Shown piece after piece: positions 33,574 to 44,899 of a stretch of DNA of 64,000 nt. The first letter of the stretch is position 1. The number at the start of each line of letters is the position of its first letter. The notes beneath the pieces are model-generated. The model saw only the letters and a program-made list of their open reading frames with translations, had not been told where the DNA came from and did no database searches. Made by a program: the position numbers and the translations under genes. Source of the stretch: Roridomyces roridus (taxonomy: Eukaryota > Basidiomycota > Agaricomycetes > Agaricales > Mycenaceae); the NCBI GenBank assembly GCA_029378245.1, contig JARKIF010000028.1, positions 698,692 to 762,691 of the forward strand, read 5' to 3'.

Positions 33574-34420
33574 ATGAGCAACGCTAACTACGGGTCGAAT
33601 TCTGAAAAATCCTCGGGCTACATCCCCGCCCCGTATAATCCTCTGCCCGATGCAGGGATTTCGTGTGAGTATCCAATGCCCTTCCGTAATTCGCTGAGGG
33701 ATGATTCTCGCGCGCGTAGCTCCTGATGGTAGCCAGAATGTGCCGGGTTCAGAAGGGACGGACACAGGACCACACGCGCAGCCCCATTTCGGAACCGGGG
33801 CGAAAGCTGAAGCAATCCAACACTCCAATGCAATGCAGTACGTCACGGGACAGTACCCGATATCGACTCAGTGGGCTGGGGTACCCGCTACACACCAGCC
33901 TTCTTCAAGTTCCGACTACGAGCGATACATGTCGATCGGCGTTGGTGCAGGGATGGCCCCTTCCTACGGCGGTGTCTCGGGTGCACAGCAGCATCAGTAT
34001 ATTTCCACTACCGCAGGGCACACAGTGCCGTACCCTCTAGCTGCCCCACCCCCGCTCAAACAATGCCGCAACTGCGGGACGCTCAACACTCCTCTCTGGC
34101 GGCGCGACCCGAGCACTCATGAACCGCTCTGCAACGCCTGTGGACTGTACCGTGGGCAACGCCGTGCATCTCGACCACAGGAACTTATTCAAGCGGAACG
34201 CGACCAATATGATATTTCGGAGGGGAGCTCAAGCAGCACTGCGGACGGGCCGGAGTGCAGTCATTGTCATACGCGTCAGACGAGCGTGTGGAGACGTGAT
34301 AAGGAGGGCAATCAGCTGTGTAATGCTTGTGGAGTTTATCAGCGGCTGAGGGGGGTGCCGAGACCGCTTGAGCTGAGGCGGAATAAGCCCAAGCCGAGGG
34401 CGAAGCACTCGCAGGCGTAG
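33574..34420 (+). CDS. GATA-type transcription factor with two zinc fingers
   Basis: Two exons with the intron at 33665-33719 (TCGT|GTGAGT ... GCGTAG). The ATG at 33574 starts MSNANYGSNSEKSSGYIPAP, followed by a disordered Gln/Ser/Pro-rich region. Finger 1 is CRNC-(18 residues)-CNACGLY and finger 2 CSHC-(17 residues)-CNACGVY, both with the WRRD core. A basic tail follows (RRNKPKPRAKH), and TAG at 34418-34420. Total about 263 residues, short for a fungal GATA factor. Two-finger GATA proteins in fungi include siderophore repressors, but the Cys-rich spacer of that class is not seen, so the target process is not assigned. Acts on GATA sites in the nucleus. Confidence 0.88.
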
Positions 34421-36215
34421 AGGTTGATTGTTCGATGCCTTGTTATGACTATCAGCGAATGTGAAGTTGCAAACAATGGTTCTGTACTTTGCAACGCAAC
34501 CCCCATGTATTCGAATAGCTTTCCACTGCTCAAAATGGCATTCCCATACTACGGGTTTGAAACTCATTTATTTGGAATGTGAAAGGCCGATTTTCGGCTC
34601 TGATCTGGAGCTGAGCTAAACCCAATGTATCAAATTGAATTTCGGCCCGGCCGTATCTGTTCATCAACCTTTCGGAAGGGCGGCTAACTAAAACGGGCGT
34701 TTTATTCCTGAACTGCTGCTGTGAATGGCACCCTTTTTGATCGGTTGTCCACTTCTTTCCCCGTATGTGTAAAGCTTCTTTCGACCTCCTCTCTCATAAA
34801 GCTGTAAGGCCGACGAGCGGCACGTCACGAACATCAGCACGCTGTGCAGTCAGGGGGGTCCTAATTGCTCGGTGGAATAATATGTGGCTGCCAGTGAGAG
34901 AATGTAGTTTAGTCCAATCACCGGCGAGTATGTCATTGTGCGCAGGTCCCTCATGGTGGAATTATCGGAAATTCCCAATGTAGTGCAGAGTAGCTATTGA
35001 CATGAGGGCAGGTTTTCAATGGCTCTCAATGGGAAAAAGTGCACAACAGAAACGGAAGGCCTGACACTTGTTCTTCAATTGGATGCATATTCGTAGTTCA
35101 AAATGTTTCCCAAGTACGAACACCAGAGACAGGGAGCCAGACGCGGCAAACTTTCAATGTGCATTTTCTGGTGGTCTGCAGCATCAGGCGCAATCTTGAG
35201 AACAGCCTTTGCCGTACCAGAAGCCGAAGTGGATTGCTCTGATATCGGGCGGCGTACAACCTGAGAGCGATCATTCACATACACAGTGTACTCAGTACAT
35301 GCACCTGTCGTGGTGGCGAAGTGTGCGGCGACACCGGGTTAGATTCAGACCAGCGTGGGGGATAGAAGGCAATTCCAAAGATATTTGTATTTTACCCAAG
35401 TCAGAATGAAAGAAGGATATAGGCGACCAAGTCACATGGTGTCCGAGTAACATATCCAGCAATATGTTCACAGAAGGCAATGAATTCAAAGAGGCAGAAC
35501 TGGGGGCAGCTGACGAGCTTGGGCGCCATAGGTTCGCGACACACACAGCCGCGTTCGGGAGATTCAAGGTAGAATTGTGAGCGTGGGTGCGACGTGGTAA
35601 GCATAGTACGTACTTTGTGAGGAGAGCGTCAACGGCGTTCACAGTGTCGACACCTATCGCATCCGAGAACCAGACACTGGAAGTGAGAATAAATTACTGA
35701 TGGGACTGTAGAAAGGAGGACACCTCTGGCCATCGTCCCGGGAAAGAGCTGGCAGATCAACTGATGTGCGACACAGGCTTGATAGCTCCGGATGGCACTG
35801 ATCGGACACAGAAGGGCACAAAAAGCATTGAGCCCTAATGAGCCACTTTAAAGGGTAGAGTGCGTTGATATAAAGTCAAGACCACCAGTCGGTAAGCCTT
35901 CTGCCAAGCAGAAAAGGGGTGACCGAGAGGAGGACAACTGTTGGCAACAGTCGGACTTCACGGACTTCACGGAGGTAATTCCTAATATGGTAGGGAGGAC
36001 CATGTAAGCAGCGATCAATCAGTGTCGTAGATCAATTGATCTGCCAGCTCTTGGTCCCGGGTGTTCCGTGCTCGACCATAGGTTGAAGGACACATCAGGC
36101 AGTGTTTGCCGACAGAAATTGATGGTTTGACGGAGTGTGAGGCACGAGTGCTCCACAAAACCGAGTTTGTGGATCAGCAACCGTCACCACATCACGTTGT
36201 CACGTTGCTCTTTGT
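34421..36215. other. Gene-poor region, nothing recognised
   Basis: Only short frames without domains on both strands. No tRNA, LTR or clear repeat found. Confidence 0.45.
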
Positions 36216-36296
36216 CTCGAGCCACCTCGCACGCTGGCATCGTCGCCCTCGGCGGCGCCGTTCTTTTTGTGCCTCTGACGTGCGAGGTGGCTCGAG
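36216..36296. repeat. Perfect 18 bp inverted repeat
   Basis: CTCGAGCCACCTCGCACG at 36216-36233 is exactly repeated in inverse at 36279-36296, with a 45-base GC-rich spacer. It could form a stable hairpin in DNA or RNA. No gene is tied to it. Confidence 0.75.
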
Positions 36297-36779
36297 TGCT
36301 TCCTCTTCCTCTTCTCGTCGCCTTCCTTCTCTCTGCTACTCCTCAAGCCATTGCCTAGGGTTTTTCGGGTGCTGCACTCTCGCGCTACTAGTGATTTGGG
36401 TGCGTCTTTGCGCGCCGACCGCCTGAATGATGATTTCTGACCTCACTATTACCTCCCTCTCCTTCCACACCGGAGTCCTCTGTACTCGCCGTGCTGCTGC
36501 TGCCATCTACCCACGGCTTGGGCCATCCCGATTCGTAGTCGCCCGCTGCCCGTTACACGTTACACGTTGCCGTCACTACCTCCTGTATCCTCACATCAAT
36601 ATCGTCACTTCCCAATGAACTCTGCTTTTTGGCACCCCTCCGTCGTGTCTTTGTGTCCGTCCTGTGCTGCCTCCCGCATTGTGAATCCTTGCGTCCGCGT
36701 CTTGGGTCCCTCTGTTATTGTTCCATCTTTGTGTTCGTCCTGCGTCCCTCCTGTCTGATCGCGACTCGTCGCTCCTCTT

Positions 36780-37200
36780 GTTTCGATCCCGCGCGTAGCG
36801 ATTCTGTCTTCTCGACCCACCACTGCGGCTCTGTTTCCTGAACCCGCGCGTAGCCGCTCTGTTTTTCTGAACGTGCGTTGCGCTTGATCCCGCTGTTGCG
36901 GTTCTGTTCTGCCATCCCGCTGTGTGCGGTTCTGCTCTGCTATCCCGCTGCGTGCGGTTTCTGCTTTTCGACCCCGCTGTGTGCGGTTCTGTTCTGCTAT
37001 CCCGCTGCGTGCGGTTCTGTCCGCTGCATGTGGTTTCTGCTATCCCGCTGCGTGCGGTTCTGTCTTCAACCCCGCTGTGTGCGGTTTCTGCTATCCTGCT
37101 GCGTGCAGTTCTGTTTTCGACCCCGCCGCGTGCAATTCTGTTTTTGACCCCGCCGTGTGCGGTTCTGTTTTCAAGCCCGCCGCGTGCGGCTCTGTTTATC
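36780..37200. repeat. Minisatellite, ~25-29 bp unit, a dozen copies
   Basis: Variants of TCCCGCTGCGTGCGGTTCTG follow each other, alternating between a TATCCCGCTG form and a TTTCGACCCCGCTGTG form. Copies are tightest from 36890 to 37195 and more worn on the left. Both strands stay open through the array, so long frames of repeated peptides appear on either strand; these are probably a by-product of the repeat. Confidence 0.8.
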
Positions 37201-37312
37201 GAGTTTGTGGTTTGTACTCGTAACACCGCTGTTGCTGTTCATGCTGTGTGCCTCCGTGAGTCATCTGTTGTCCTCCTCCTAGGGTGTTTGGGGTTCCTGC
37301 GCGGATGCGTCG

Positions 37313-37837
37313 TCAACAACTCCTAATGGTTTGGGGTCCGCGCTGAAACCCTGTGTTGCGTCGGGAGCCGAGGCTGCTGCCCGGGCTGATGGTGGCCTCG
37401 GCATCCTCCCAACCCTCTGCTGACTCTGTGTTTGTTTTCTGCCACCAAGGTGCGAGCGCAATCCACAAAGACACCCAGTTGCGTCCCAGAACAAGATAGC
37501 AAGACAGTTCAGGTACCACCGAGGCAGTCAGAGGCATAGAATGGACGGTGTCCGCAGAAGGAAGAGTCAGGATGCCCGAAGCCACGGATTGGGGAGCAGC
37601 GACACCGGAGCTGAGAATCCATTCGAGAGCAACCAGAGATTCGTTGGAGGACAGATTGAAACTCAAGTATCGAGAGTGACTGGCCGAAGAGAGTCGCAGT
37701 GGAAGGCATTGTGAAGATGGGAGCAGGAAGCAAGAGAGTCTCGACGGTAAACGATGGGAAACAGACGTCAAGGTGGAGCCACTGGAGCTGATCCGGGACA
37801 AGGATGATGCCGACCGACGGCAGGAGCATGCTGCCAA
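37313..37837 (-). CDS. Possible gene fragment with retropepsin-like LVLGRNW motif
   Basis: An open minus-strand frame without introns reads SCYLVLGRNWVSLW near its middle, similar to the second conserved strand of retroviral-type aspartic proteases (x-V-L-G-x-x-W). No catalytic D-S/T-G triplet was found before it, so it would be inactive or a chance likeness. The rest is serine/leucine-rich and unassigned. Confidence 0.25.
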   Translation of the reverse strand: MAACSCRRSASSLSRISSSGSTLTSVSHRLPSRLSCFLLPSSQCLPLRLSSASHSRYLSFNLSSNESLVALEWILSSGVAAPQSVASGILTLPSADTVHSMPLTASVVPELSCYLVLGRNWVSLWIALAPWWQKTNTESAEGWEDAEATISPGSSLGSRRNTGFQRGPQTIRSC

Positions 37838-38039
37838 AACGAAAAATCAGGCGCCCTAAGACCCTTACCTAACGGTAGCGGGAATCTGGCCCAGCAGCCA
37901 ATGATCCCCCCCCAGATGTATGTTCATTTTTTCACATGAAAACCTGCAAGTCAACAGCATTTTGGGCCACATGTGCCGCCTGCTCGAGGCAACATGTTAA
38001 CATATGCTTGCCGGGAGATGTACTGTTTATCTTGGCCTC

Positions 38040-38880
38040 ACAGCTATTATGTTTGAGGGTCCTTGGTGGACAAAACCTGGAATTGTGCAGGCATGTGTGG
38101 TTCTTTCTTCAAATCTCAACAAAAGTCTCAAGATCTTGAAAGATTTGGCTCATTTTGAAAGTTGAATCAAGTTCTTGCAACATCCATTGATATCTTGCTA
38201 GTTTTTGCACGATGTGGTATTTCAAGCAGGGTTCAAGTGATATTTTCTGCACTGCAAGGATGCAAGATCTTGTGAGTCAGACAACAAGTGGAAACAGATA
38301 AAAAATTGACACTGGAATCAAAAATTCTGTGGTGTGTCACAAGATCTTGGAAGGTTAAAGGCGGCAAGTGTCGCAGTAAATCCCACATGCCAATCAATGA
38401 TTTTCTGATTGCCCCCCACTCAGGCTGTTGATCCGTTGGCAGCCGAACCGCCAGGAAACTGATAGATCACACTTTTGCGCCCTTCAACATAAATGATTGA
38501 TCACAGTATGCGGCTTGAGCTCGGCCACCACGGCACCACCAACTCTGGTGAGATCTTGCATCCCTATTAGACTCAATGGGCCATATTTTGACTTTCAATC
38601 CTTCAAAATCTTTGAACATTCGCTGCAAATCAGTGGAGTCAAAATGAGTCAGTGGAACTTGCACAAACTTTCAAGGTCCTGGGGGGAGAAAATTCACAAG
38701 ATCTTGCAAGATGATGGTAAAATAATGCCAGGGAAAGTTGACAATCATCCAATATCTTCCAAGATCTTGAACAAACTGGAAAATCTTGCCAAATCTTGCA
38801 AGATCTTCGAAGATGTCACGGAAATGATGGTGCTGGCAACAAGAAAACACCTTTTGTCCACCAAGGGCCTTCATAATTAT
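38040..38880. mobile_element. Inverted-repeat element filled with AAGATCTTG words
   Basis: CCTTGGTGGACAAAA (38061-38075) and its exact inverse (38852-38866) bound the segment, with ATTATG/CATAAT matching a little further out. Between them the palindrome AAGATCTTG or a near form occurs about seven times (near 38131, 38263, 38340, 38551, 38697, 38759, 38799). No coding sequence. The right part shows the pattern word-word-TTTGGCA-word also seen in the two units near 44 kb. Probably a non-autonomous transposon family. Confidence 0.55.
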
Positions 38881-40658
38881 GCCCAAGTGGGTTCCCTTTG
38901 ATCCACCGGCCTTCCTCGTGTTTCGTTCAACAGCCCTAGCACTGCCCAACGGATCTCACACGCGTCCTCGGCTGAGTTGGCTCTGTATTTAAAGGCGATC
39001 CCAATCCCGCTGTCGATCCCGCAACAACACCCCACTGATACCAGTCAAATACCAGTATTTCCCAGTCTCGCCCCTGGAATTCTAAATGCCATCTACTCTG
39101 GAGTCTCTCTGGTTCAACCTATGCTCTCGGACTGCGGCTCTCCTCTAGATTGTTCTTCCTGAATGGTCACAATATCTCGCTGGCTCCGATTCCTATTCCG
39201 TGGACACCATTTTCATCCAGCATTGATATTCGTGTGAGCAGAAAACCGTCTTCAATCAAGGCAAATAATGCACAGTCACCGTATATTTATCCTCCTCCTC
39301 GCGCAGGTATTGCTGAGGATGACATTCTCAACAGTCAGCTGGATACGCGGAATACAACGCGGGGAGTGACGCCAGCCGAGGCTCTCGAGTGTGTCGGTTT
39401 CGCTGGGGGTTCTTCGTGGGCGCCCTGTTGTCTTCACTGAATCCAATTCCCAATACTGCACGGCGCATCAAACATACGGTCATACGCGTACGCCGCTTCT
39501 GGATATTGGTATTCCTTCCTTTTCTTGTCTTTTCCTCCCTCCATCAACAGCCCAACTGCCCGTCCTCACCGAGATCCAAGACTTGAATGTGCTGTCGGCG
39601 GAGGAAAACAAGGGCTGACTGGTATCTGTTACATGCTCTCTGACCCGTACCCGTACCTGTGCGACCCGCGGGTCCATTTCCGCGGGTTTTACCCGTACGG
39701 GTCTAGACCCGTGTCCAACCCTAGGACTCGGAAACCCCCATCCGGACCGGACCCACCGGACTCGGGCTGTTCGGCAGCTCTGATGGGGCCAACTTTTTGT
39801 GGGGTCATCTTGAATGTAATAGGCTCCCCAGACGTAAATTTTTGGATTGAAATGAACCACAACCAGCGAGTTACGGTCAATTTACTTTGTGTCCACCAAA
39901 TCACGCAATCCACCAAATTCATTTGATCATATTTCGACCACCGCACCTCCTGGAGGGCTGCGCTGCTGTGAGAATGTAGAACTCAACGGGGCCTTCCAAG
40001 GGACACTTTAACCCGTGGGAAAAACACATGTATCGGGTCAGCAATAATGATTTGGTCCGGATGTGGGTTTATCTAATGTTAGCACGATGTTGATAACCTT
40101 GCTCCTGCATGGTCAAGGGCGGACTCTTGTGACCCAAGAAAAATTGAGAGTACCAGTCATATACCTATCTACCAGACCCCGCCAGTAGACCGTGGCAACT
40201 GCTCTTGGTCTCATGATCTTACACCATCTTCGATGAGTGGTCCAGATGGGGGTTTCCGACTGTATGTAGGATTAATATGTTCATGGGCGGGGTACCTTTG
40301 GGGTACACCCGTCGTGGCTGAGCCCAGTACCCTGGTACCCAAAGCTAAACATATCTTATTTCGAGGAGGTATCTGACTCCAAGGCTGAGTGTGATGGAAT
40401 ACAGCTTCGGAATCGACATTGTCAATCACCCAGCCAGTGGTGCTAATCTGTGTAATTGTGCCAGTATCCCAGGGCCAGTTGGGGGCAGATCGGAGGCACC
40501 ATCTTATACGCTCAACATGTAAACTTGCCTGAGCACTTTTCACAATCAATCCATGGATTATTGATTGAACACGATATGACCGTTGCGCTGCCGGAGCAAA
40601 GCGGCGGTACGTCTTGTGCCCTTTGAAAAAATGATTCCTAAATGGATTAGGAATTATA
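38881..40658. other. No gene; ACCCG-word cluster at about 39645-39770
   Basis: Between 39645 and 39730 the word ACCCG/CGGGT recurs in both orientations (GACCCGTACCCGTACC, ACCCGTACGGGTCTAGACCC). It resembles the word-repeat segments in this region but has no visible terminal repeat. The remainder holds no supported gene. Confidence 0.4.
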
Positions 40659-41646
40659 TAGTGATGTTCAGGGCCCAGCTTGGCCTGGATACCCGGGCAT
40701 GGGCCCGGCTTTGAGCGGTTCGGGCTCCACATTTCCCGAGCCCAAGCCCAAGCCCTCCCAGGCCGAGCCCAAGCCGAAGACCCGGGCTTGAGCCCAGGCA
40801 TATTAGTCAGGCGGGATCAAGGCGTACACCCAAGGGGTATCAAAGATAAGGAATTGCCTATTATAGGAGGGGGGAGGGGGGTCCCTCCGAGGGCTGAAAA
40901 AAAAAAGTTTTGTACCAAATTTCTGCAGAACACCGGGAAGGCTCTGTTTGCTTAGCTAGACCACTGAACAGAGTCCCAGTGGACTTTCTCAAATTTTTCA
41001 ATACATGGTCCCGATTTGATCAGGTGTCCAGATGGTCACGTGCCCTGGTCACATGAGGAGCCTCATCAACTCAGAATTTAGCCCCAAACCCCAATCTTGG
41101 GCTCCAGAGCTAAGGGAATGTACAGGGAGCAGGCGGGCCAAAATACCCAAAATAAGCTGATTTGATGCATCCCAAAAAGGAAATTTCCTTTCATAGAGGG
41201 GGGGGGGAGGGTCAGCCAATTTGGCTGAAATAAAACATTTGAGGTGATGTACTGAACTCTTATCTTTGGTACCCCTTGCGTACACCTCACCGTTTGAAGA
41301 TCACCGGCTCGCGGAACAAGAGGTTACAGAGTAAAAAATTGTGTTCGTGGTGTTGGGTATCAACCCATTTTGGTCGTGCCTCGTGGTCGAGGTCGAGAGT
41401 GGCATGACTTGACGTGGAAGCCGAAGGGGCAGCTGATTGGCGACTGATCGCACTTGATGCGGCCAAACGACGACCCGGAGAACGGGTGGCGTGCCGTAAG
41501 TCAAAAAGTATTACATGTCAAGCCCGGGCTTGGGGGGCTCAGCCGGGCCTGACATTTCTCAAGCCTGAGCCCTGAGCCCGGTGAGGCCTACCAGTGGGCC
41601 GGCAAGGCCCGGCTTCCGGGCTCAGGCCGAGCCCTGAACATCACTA
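40659..41646. mobile_element. Non-autonomous hAT-like element
   Basis: TAGTGATGTTCAGGGC at 40659-40674 is the exact inverse of 41631-41646. The flanks GAATTATA (40651-40658) and GAATCATA (41647-41654) match in 7 of 8 bases, the duplication length made by hAT transposases. Inside each end lies a patch of repeated GAGCCC/GGGCTC words (about 40670-40800 and 41520-41640), like the subterminal repeats of hAT elements. There is no transposase. A second inverted-repeat element is nested inside. Confidence 0.7.
40821..41286. mobile_element. Nested miniature inverted-repeat element
   Basis: A ~29-base terminal repeat, GGCGTACACCCAAGGGGTAT... at 40821-40850 and its inverse at 41259-41286, shares AAGGGGTA(T/C)CAAAGATAAG. 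Next to each end lies a G-rich run (GGAGGGGGGAGGGGGG and GGGGGGGGAGGG). No coding sequence. It sits wholly within the hAT-like element. Confidence 0.6.
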
Positions 41647-41763
41647 GAATCATAATAGGGTGGGTTATTGCTGAACCTTTAGGTTTGGCTACCCAAGGAT
41701 TGTCGTTCGTGTCCATCAGAACAAATTTGTACAAACTGATTGACATGCTACTCATCCGGATGA

Positions 41764-43898
41764 TACAGAGTTGAACCCCGGATGCGAAAAATCGAAAGTC
41801 GGACCCTGTTTCTGAACAACGCTACACACCTTTTCCCCAGAATTTTGTGTGAGGCATACTACAAACATGAGGTCTATGCCCAAATATTTCCAGATTTTTT
41901 GGGCCCGTCATCGGGGAATATGAGAACAGTGTCGGTTTGGACGGGGACCGAGAAGCGAAAAAGTGCGATTTCTGCTGCTTGAAAGGCACTCAGGCTCCAT
42001 ATCGTTGGTAAGGCGTGCATGCGGCTACGCGTGAAATACACCAATTTTCGCTCTTTTATCAAAGACTTACATCTCCAGGCATACAATGGCTGCAGAGGGT
42101 ATACGTTCTACTCGGGACGGTATATTGAACCCTAATGGTCGCAAGCTGGCGGGAATGTACATACCTGCCGGGCTCTAGGAAACGGTTGACAGCCGCGTAC
42201 TATTGCACCGAGGGTGACTAAGAGAAACTATCAAGCCTTTTCGCTGGCTGTCATGAAACTGACTCTCTGGGGTCAACCACTATATCAATTCAATGGGCAG
42301 TCTTCACTGTCCGGGGAACCATAATTTGGAATTGGAAATGATCGAGGCTCCTCCCGGGAGTCCGCTGATCAATGATATCATAGATGATCGGTCGATCACT
42401 CTGAATTTGAACGGAATTGAAAGAAACGAGCACCGTACAGCCACTACACAGTGTGGACATGGTGGGATGTGAAATGCCATCCTCCGGGCAGAGCCATTAT
42501 CAAAGCCTATCTCGCGGGAGTTTAATAAACTACCCCCGGGTTGGTAGCTAGGTTTCCCGGAGGTGCCGTTCCCGAGCCGCCTTAGTGCCGACATGACAGT
42601 TTGACATCCGTCACCGGGAATCTCTCCCGCTGATGAATTGAAACCAGATAGAACACCGGCGTGGTTCCCGGCAACCAGCGGGACCACATTGGCAGATGCC
42701 GATGGCCGGCCGAATGTGCTGACTGAGGTTGCGAGCACGCAATCTTGCACAATTGATGTCCCGCAGGACCATTTCCCTAAAAGTACCTAGGGTCACCCGG
42801 AACACCTCCCGGGAAGATGCGAAGTGTCATCCGCACGCAATTATACCATATTTATCAGCGCCCGCAAATGTATAAAAGCCGCAGTAGTTTACCATGTACA
42901 ATAGTAGACCCGACCGCTCTCTTAGGAGGCAACAGGACGATCACTCAGAATTTATTTGATTGGATTTGAATTACCCTCGAGATAGAAGCTTCCTCTGGAA
43001 CTTCACCCTAGAATCTGAATAGAAAGCTTGCTTGCATTCCCCCCTCTCTGTCTTGTGTGGTCGACCTTTGGTCCCCGGGACTCATACTTGAAACTTGAAT
43101 ACTAGCAAGCTTGATCTTGTGCGGTTGACTTCGTGTCCCCGAGATCCCCGAATCCATTGATAACCCTCTTTGCGGGAAGACTACTCAGGCTTACCCGTTA
43201 CTTTGAATTGAACATCCCGCTCCCGCGGAATTGATATTTGCACTTTGGTCTTGACGGACGATACGCCTGTCCTACCACCCCGAACACACACACGAGAAGC
43301 ACTGATTTGAAGTTGTGAGATTTGGATTGAGATTTGTTAGTTGTTGGTTTGAGATTACTCGCCTTCAGCTCGTACTTATTTTGAGTCTTGATTTCACAGC
43401 TGCACGTCGGTGCACCGTTTCATCGTTACTTGATGATGTATAGGGAAGACACATATGATGCCTCCCTGTCGTCCTGACTGCTCAAGAGCCTTGTTTTGCC
43501 CGCAGAAACTCACGACAAGCGGCACACCGCTTGGGCGGCAATTTGGGTGTAAATACCGGCAGATCTGCCCTTGTTGAGGGTCTGAGGGCCCAGCACTGGC
43601 CATAGGCCTACATTCTGGGGGAACACACTCATATCCGTTGATTTCAAGTCAAGTGGGCCTGGAGCAGATGATACCAGAGCAAATTTCTGCCACTTGATCA
43701 ACAATCTGACGGATTTGGCATGTATTTATTTTTTCTCCCAGGGTGGGCGGCCAGAGGCCCTCTTTTCAGCACACAGGATTGTAGAGGCGCAGTTTGAGAT
43801 TCAGTAAAAAAAACCTGGCCAGATTCCGTGCACAGCGCGTCTAGAAACCACGATTTTTCGCTTCCGGGTCCTTTTCGCATCCGGGGTTTGACTCTGTA
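41764..43898. mobile_element. Inverted-repeat element split by a solo LTR
   Basis: TACAGAGTTGAACCCCGGAT... at 41764-41790 is repeated in inverse at 43872-43898 with two mismatches over 27 bases. Removing the solo LTR (42006-43422) and one copy of its target duplication leaves an element of about 714 bases. Both arms continue with GCGAAAAATCG-like sequence. No coding content and no clear outer target duplication were found. Confidence 0.55.
42006..43422 (+). mobile_element. Solo Ty3-type LTR with TCGT duplication
   Basis: It matches the 5' LTR of the large Ty3 element almost end to end (TGGTAAGGCGTGCATGCGGC ... GTGCACCGTTTCA, 1,417 bases) with scattered substitutions. TCGT flanks it on both sides (42002-42005 and 43423-43426), a 4 bp target duplication. 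A TGTATAAAAG TATA box lies near 42868. No internal sequence remains, so it is a recombination product. Confidence 0.9.
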
Positions 43899-44029
43899 CC
43901 TCCCTGACTGGTCATGTCCAAAACCCGGCCGACAGATTCCAAAAAGACTACTTGATTTTCAAACCATTCTCTACAATTCAAACACTCCTTCAAACTCCCA
44001 GTTTACACATCAGTGTTTTGACAATCATC

Positions 44030-44370
44030 TTGTGGATTTGTGGGGCTTGGCAGCTTGCCGCACAAGCTTGCAAGCTCGATTCCAATGAACAATGCATCTG
44101 AAAAAACCAAATTTCAGCTCAGAAATAATTCTGTAAACAGCAGGACAGCCCTCAAGTCCACTGAGCACAAAGGTAAACACAGGAGCGGCCAAGAATAAAT
44201 AAAAATTTGGACTTTCCAGGAGTCAAACGGCAGACCTTGTGGATTTCGAGACCTGGCTCAAACCTGGCTTGTGAGCTTGTGAGCTTGTGGCGATTTGGCA
44301 GAAGCTTGTGAGCTTGAATGAGCTTGTACAAACTCACAAGTTTCATGTCAAAAGTCTGATGCAGATAGAC
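44030..44370. mobile_element. Word-repeat element, word GAGCTTGT
   Basis: ACAAGCTTGCAAGCTCG near 44062 faces CTTGTGAGCTTGTGAGCTTG near 44269 and further copies to about 44340 (AGCTTGTGAGCTTG, then CACAAG). TTTGGCAGAAGCTTGT and AAAAGTCTGATGCAG at the right end match the neighbouring unit at 44.5-44.8 kb, which uses a different word. No coding content; outer borders not defined. Confidence 0.5.
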
Positions 44371-44499
44371 CCTCTGAGCCCGGAATGCCTTTTCAATCTG
44401 TCTCGGAAGCCACACAATGTCCATGACATGGGAGAAAGATGATATGGGTCTCCGTCTCCGCCATACATCAGCCTTTTAACCATCTAATTGCCGGGTTTT

Positions 44500-44820
44500 G
44501 GCGGTCGTGAGGTTGTCTTGTCCACAACCTCACAAGTTCGAATCCAAACAAAGACCTTTAATTTTATCTTTCCACAATGTAATGGCGATCCATTAGAGTT
44601 CACAAAATACATTACAAAGACTGTCCCTACATTTTTCACCAGCAGACTGACACTATCAGAGCCTCCACGGAAGAAGTAGAAAAATGAAATGATGCGCAGT
44701 GGGCCTCGTGGCTTTTGGACATAAGGTTGTGAGGTTGTGGAAAATCGGCCGGTTGTCGTATTTTGGCAGAGGTTGTCAGGTCGTACGACCTGACAATCAA
44801 ACTGTTAAAAGTCTGATGTA
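44500..44820. mobile_element. Word-repeat element, word GAGGTTGT
   Basis: GTGAGGTTGTCTTGTCCACA and ACAACCTCACAAG at the left face AAGGTTGTGAGGTTGTGG and GAGGTTGTCAGGTCGTACGA at the right. The right end TTTTGGCAGAGGTTGT ... AAAAGTCTGATGTAG is homologous to the unit at 44.03-44.37 kb, with GGTT in place of GCTT in each copy of the word. No coding content. Confidence 0.5.
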
Positions 44821-44899
44821 GGCCTGGCTGCTTGATGTGACTCTGTGGGGCCTGGGCCGTCTTGATCCTTGCTTTCTCTGCAGTGTTCATCGTCAGCGG

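Noticed and set aside
36591..37226. 211-codon repeat protein on the minus strand of the minisatellite
   Set aside because: No ATG, and the open frame follows from the stop-free repeat unit; the plus strand is equally open.
37313..37837. Active retropepsin-like protease
   Set aside because: Only an LVLGRNW-like strand is seen; no D-T/S-G active site precedes it.
43780..44820. Autonomous DNA transposon
   Set aside because: Repeated words and inverted copies are present but no frame encodes a transposase.
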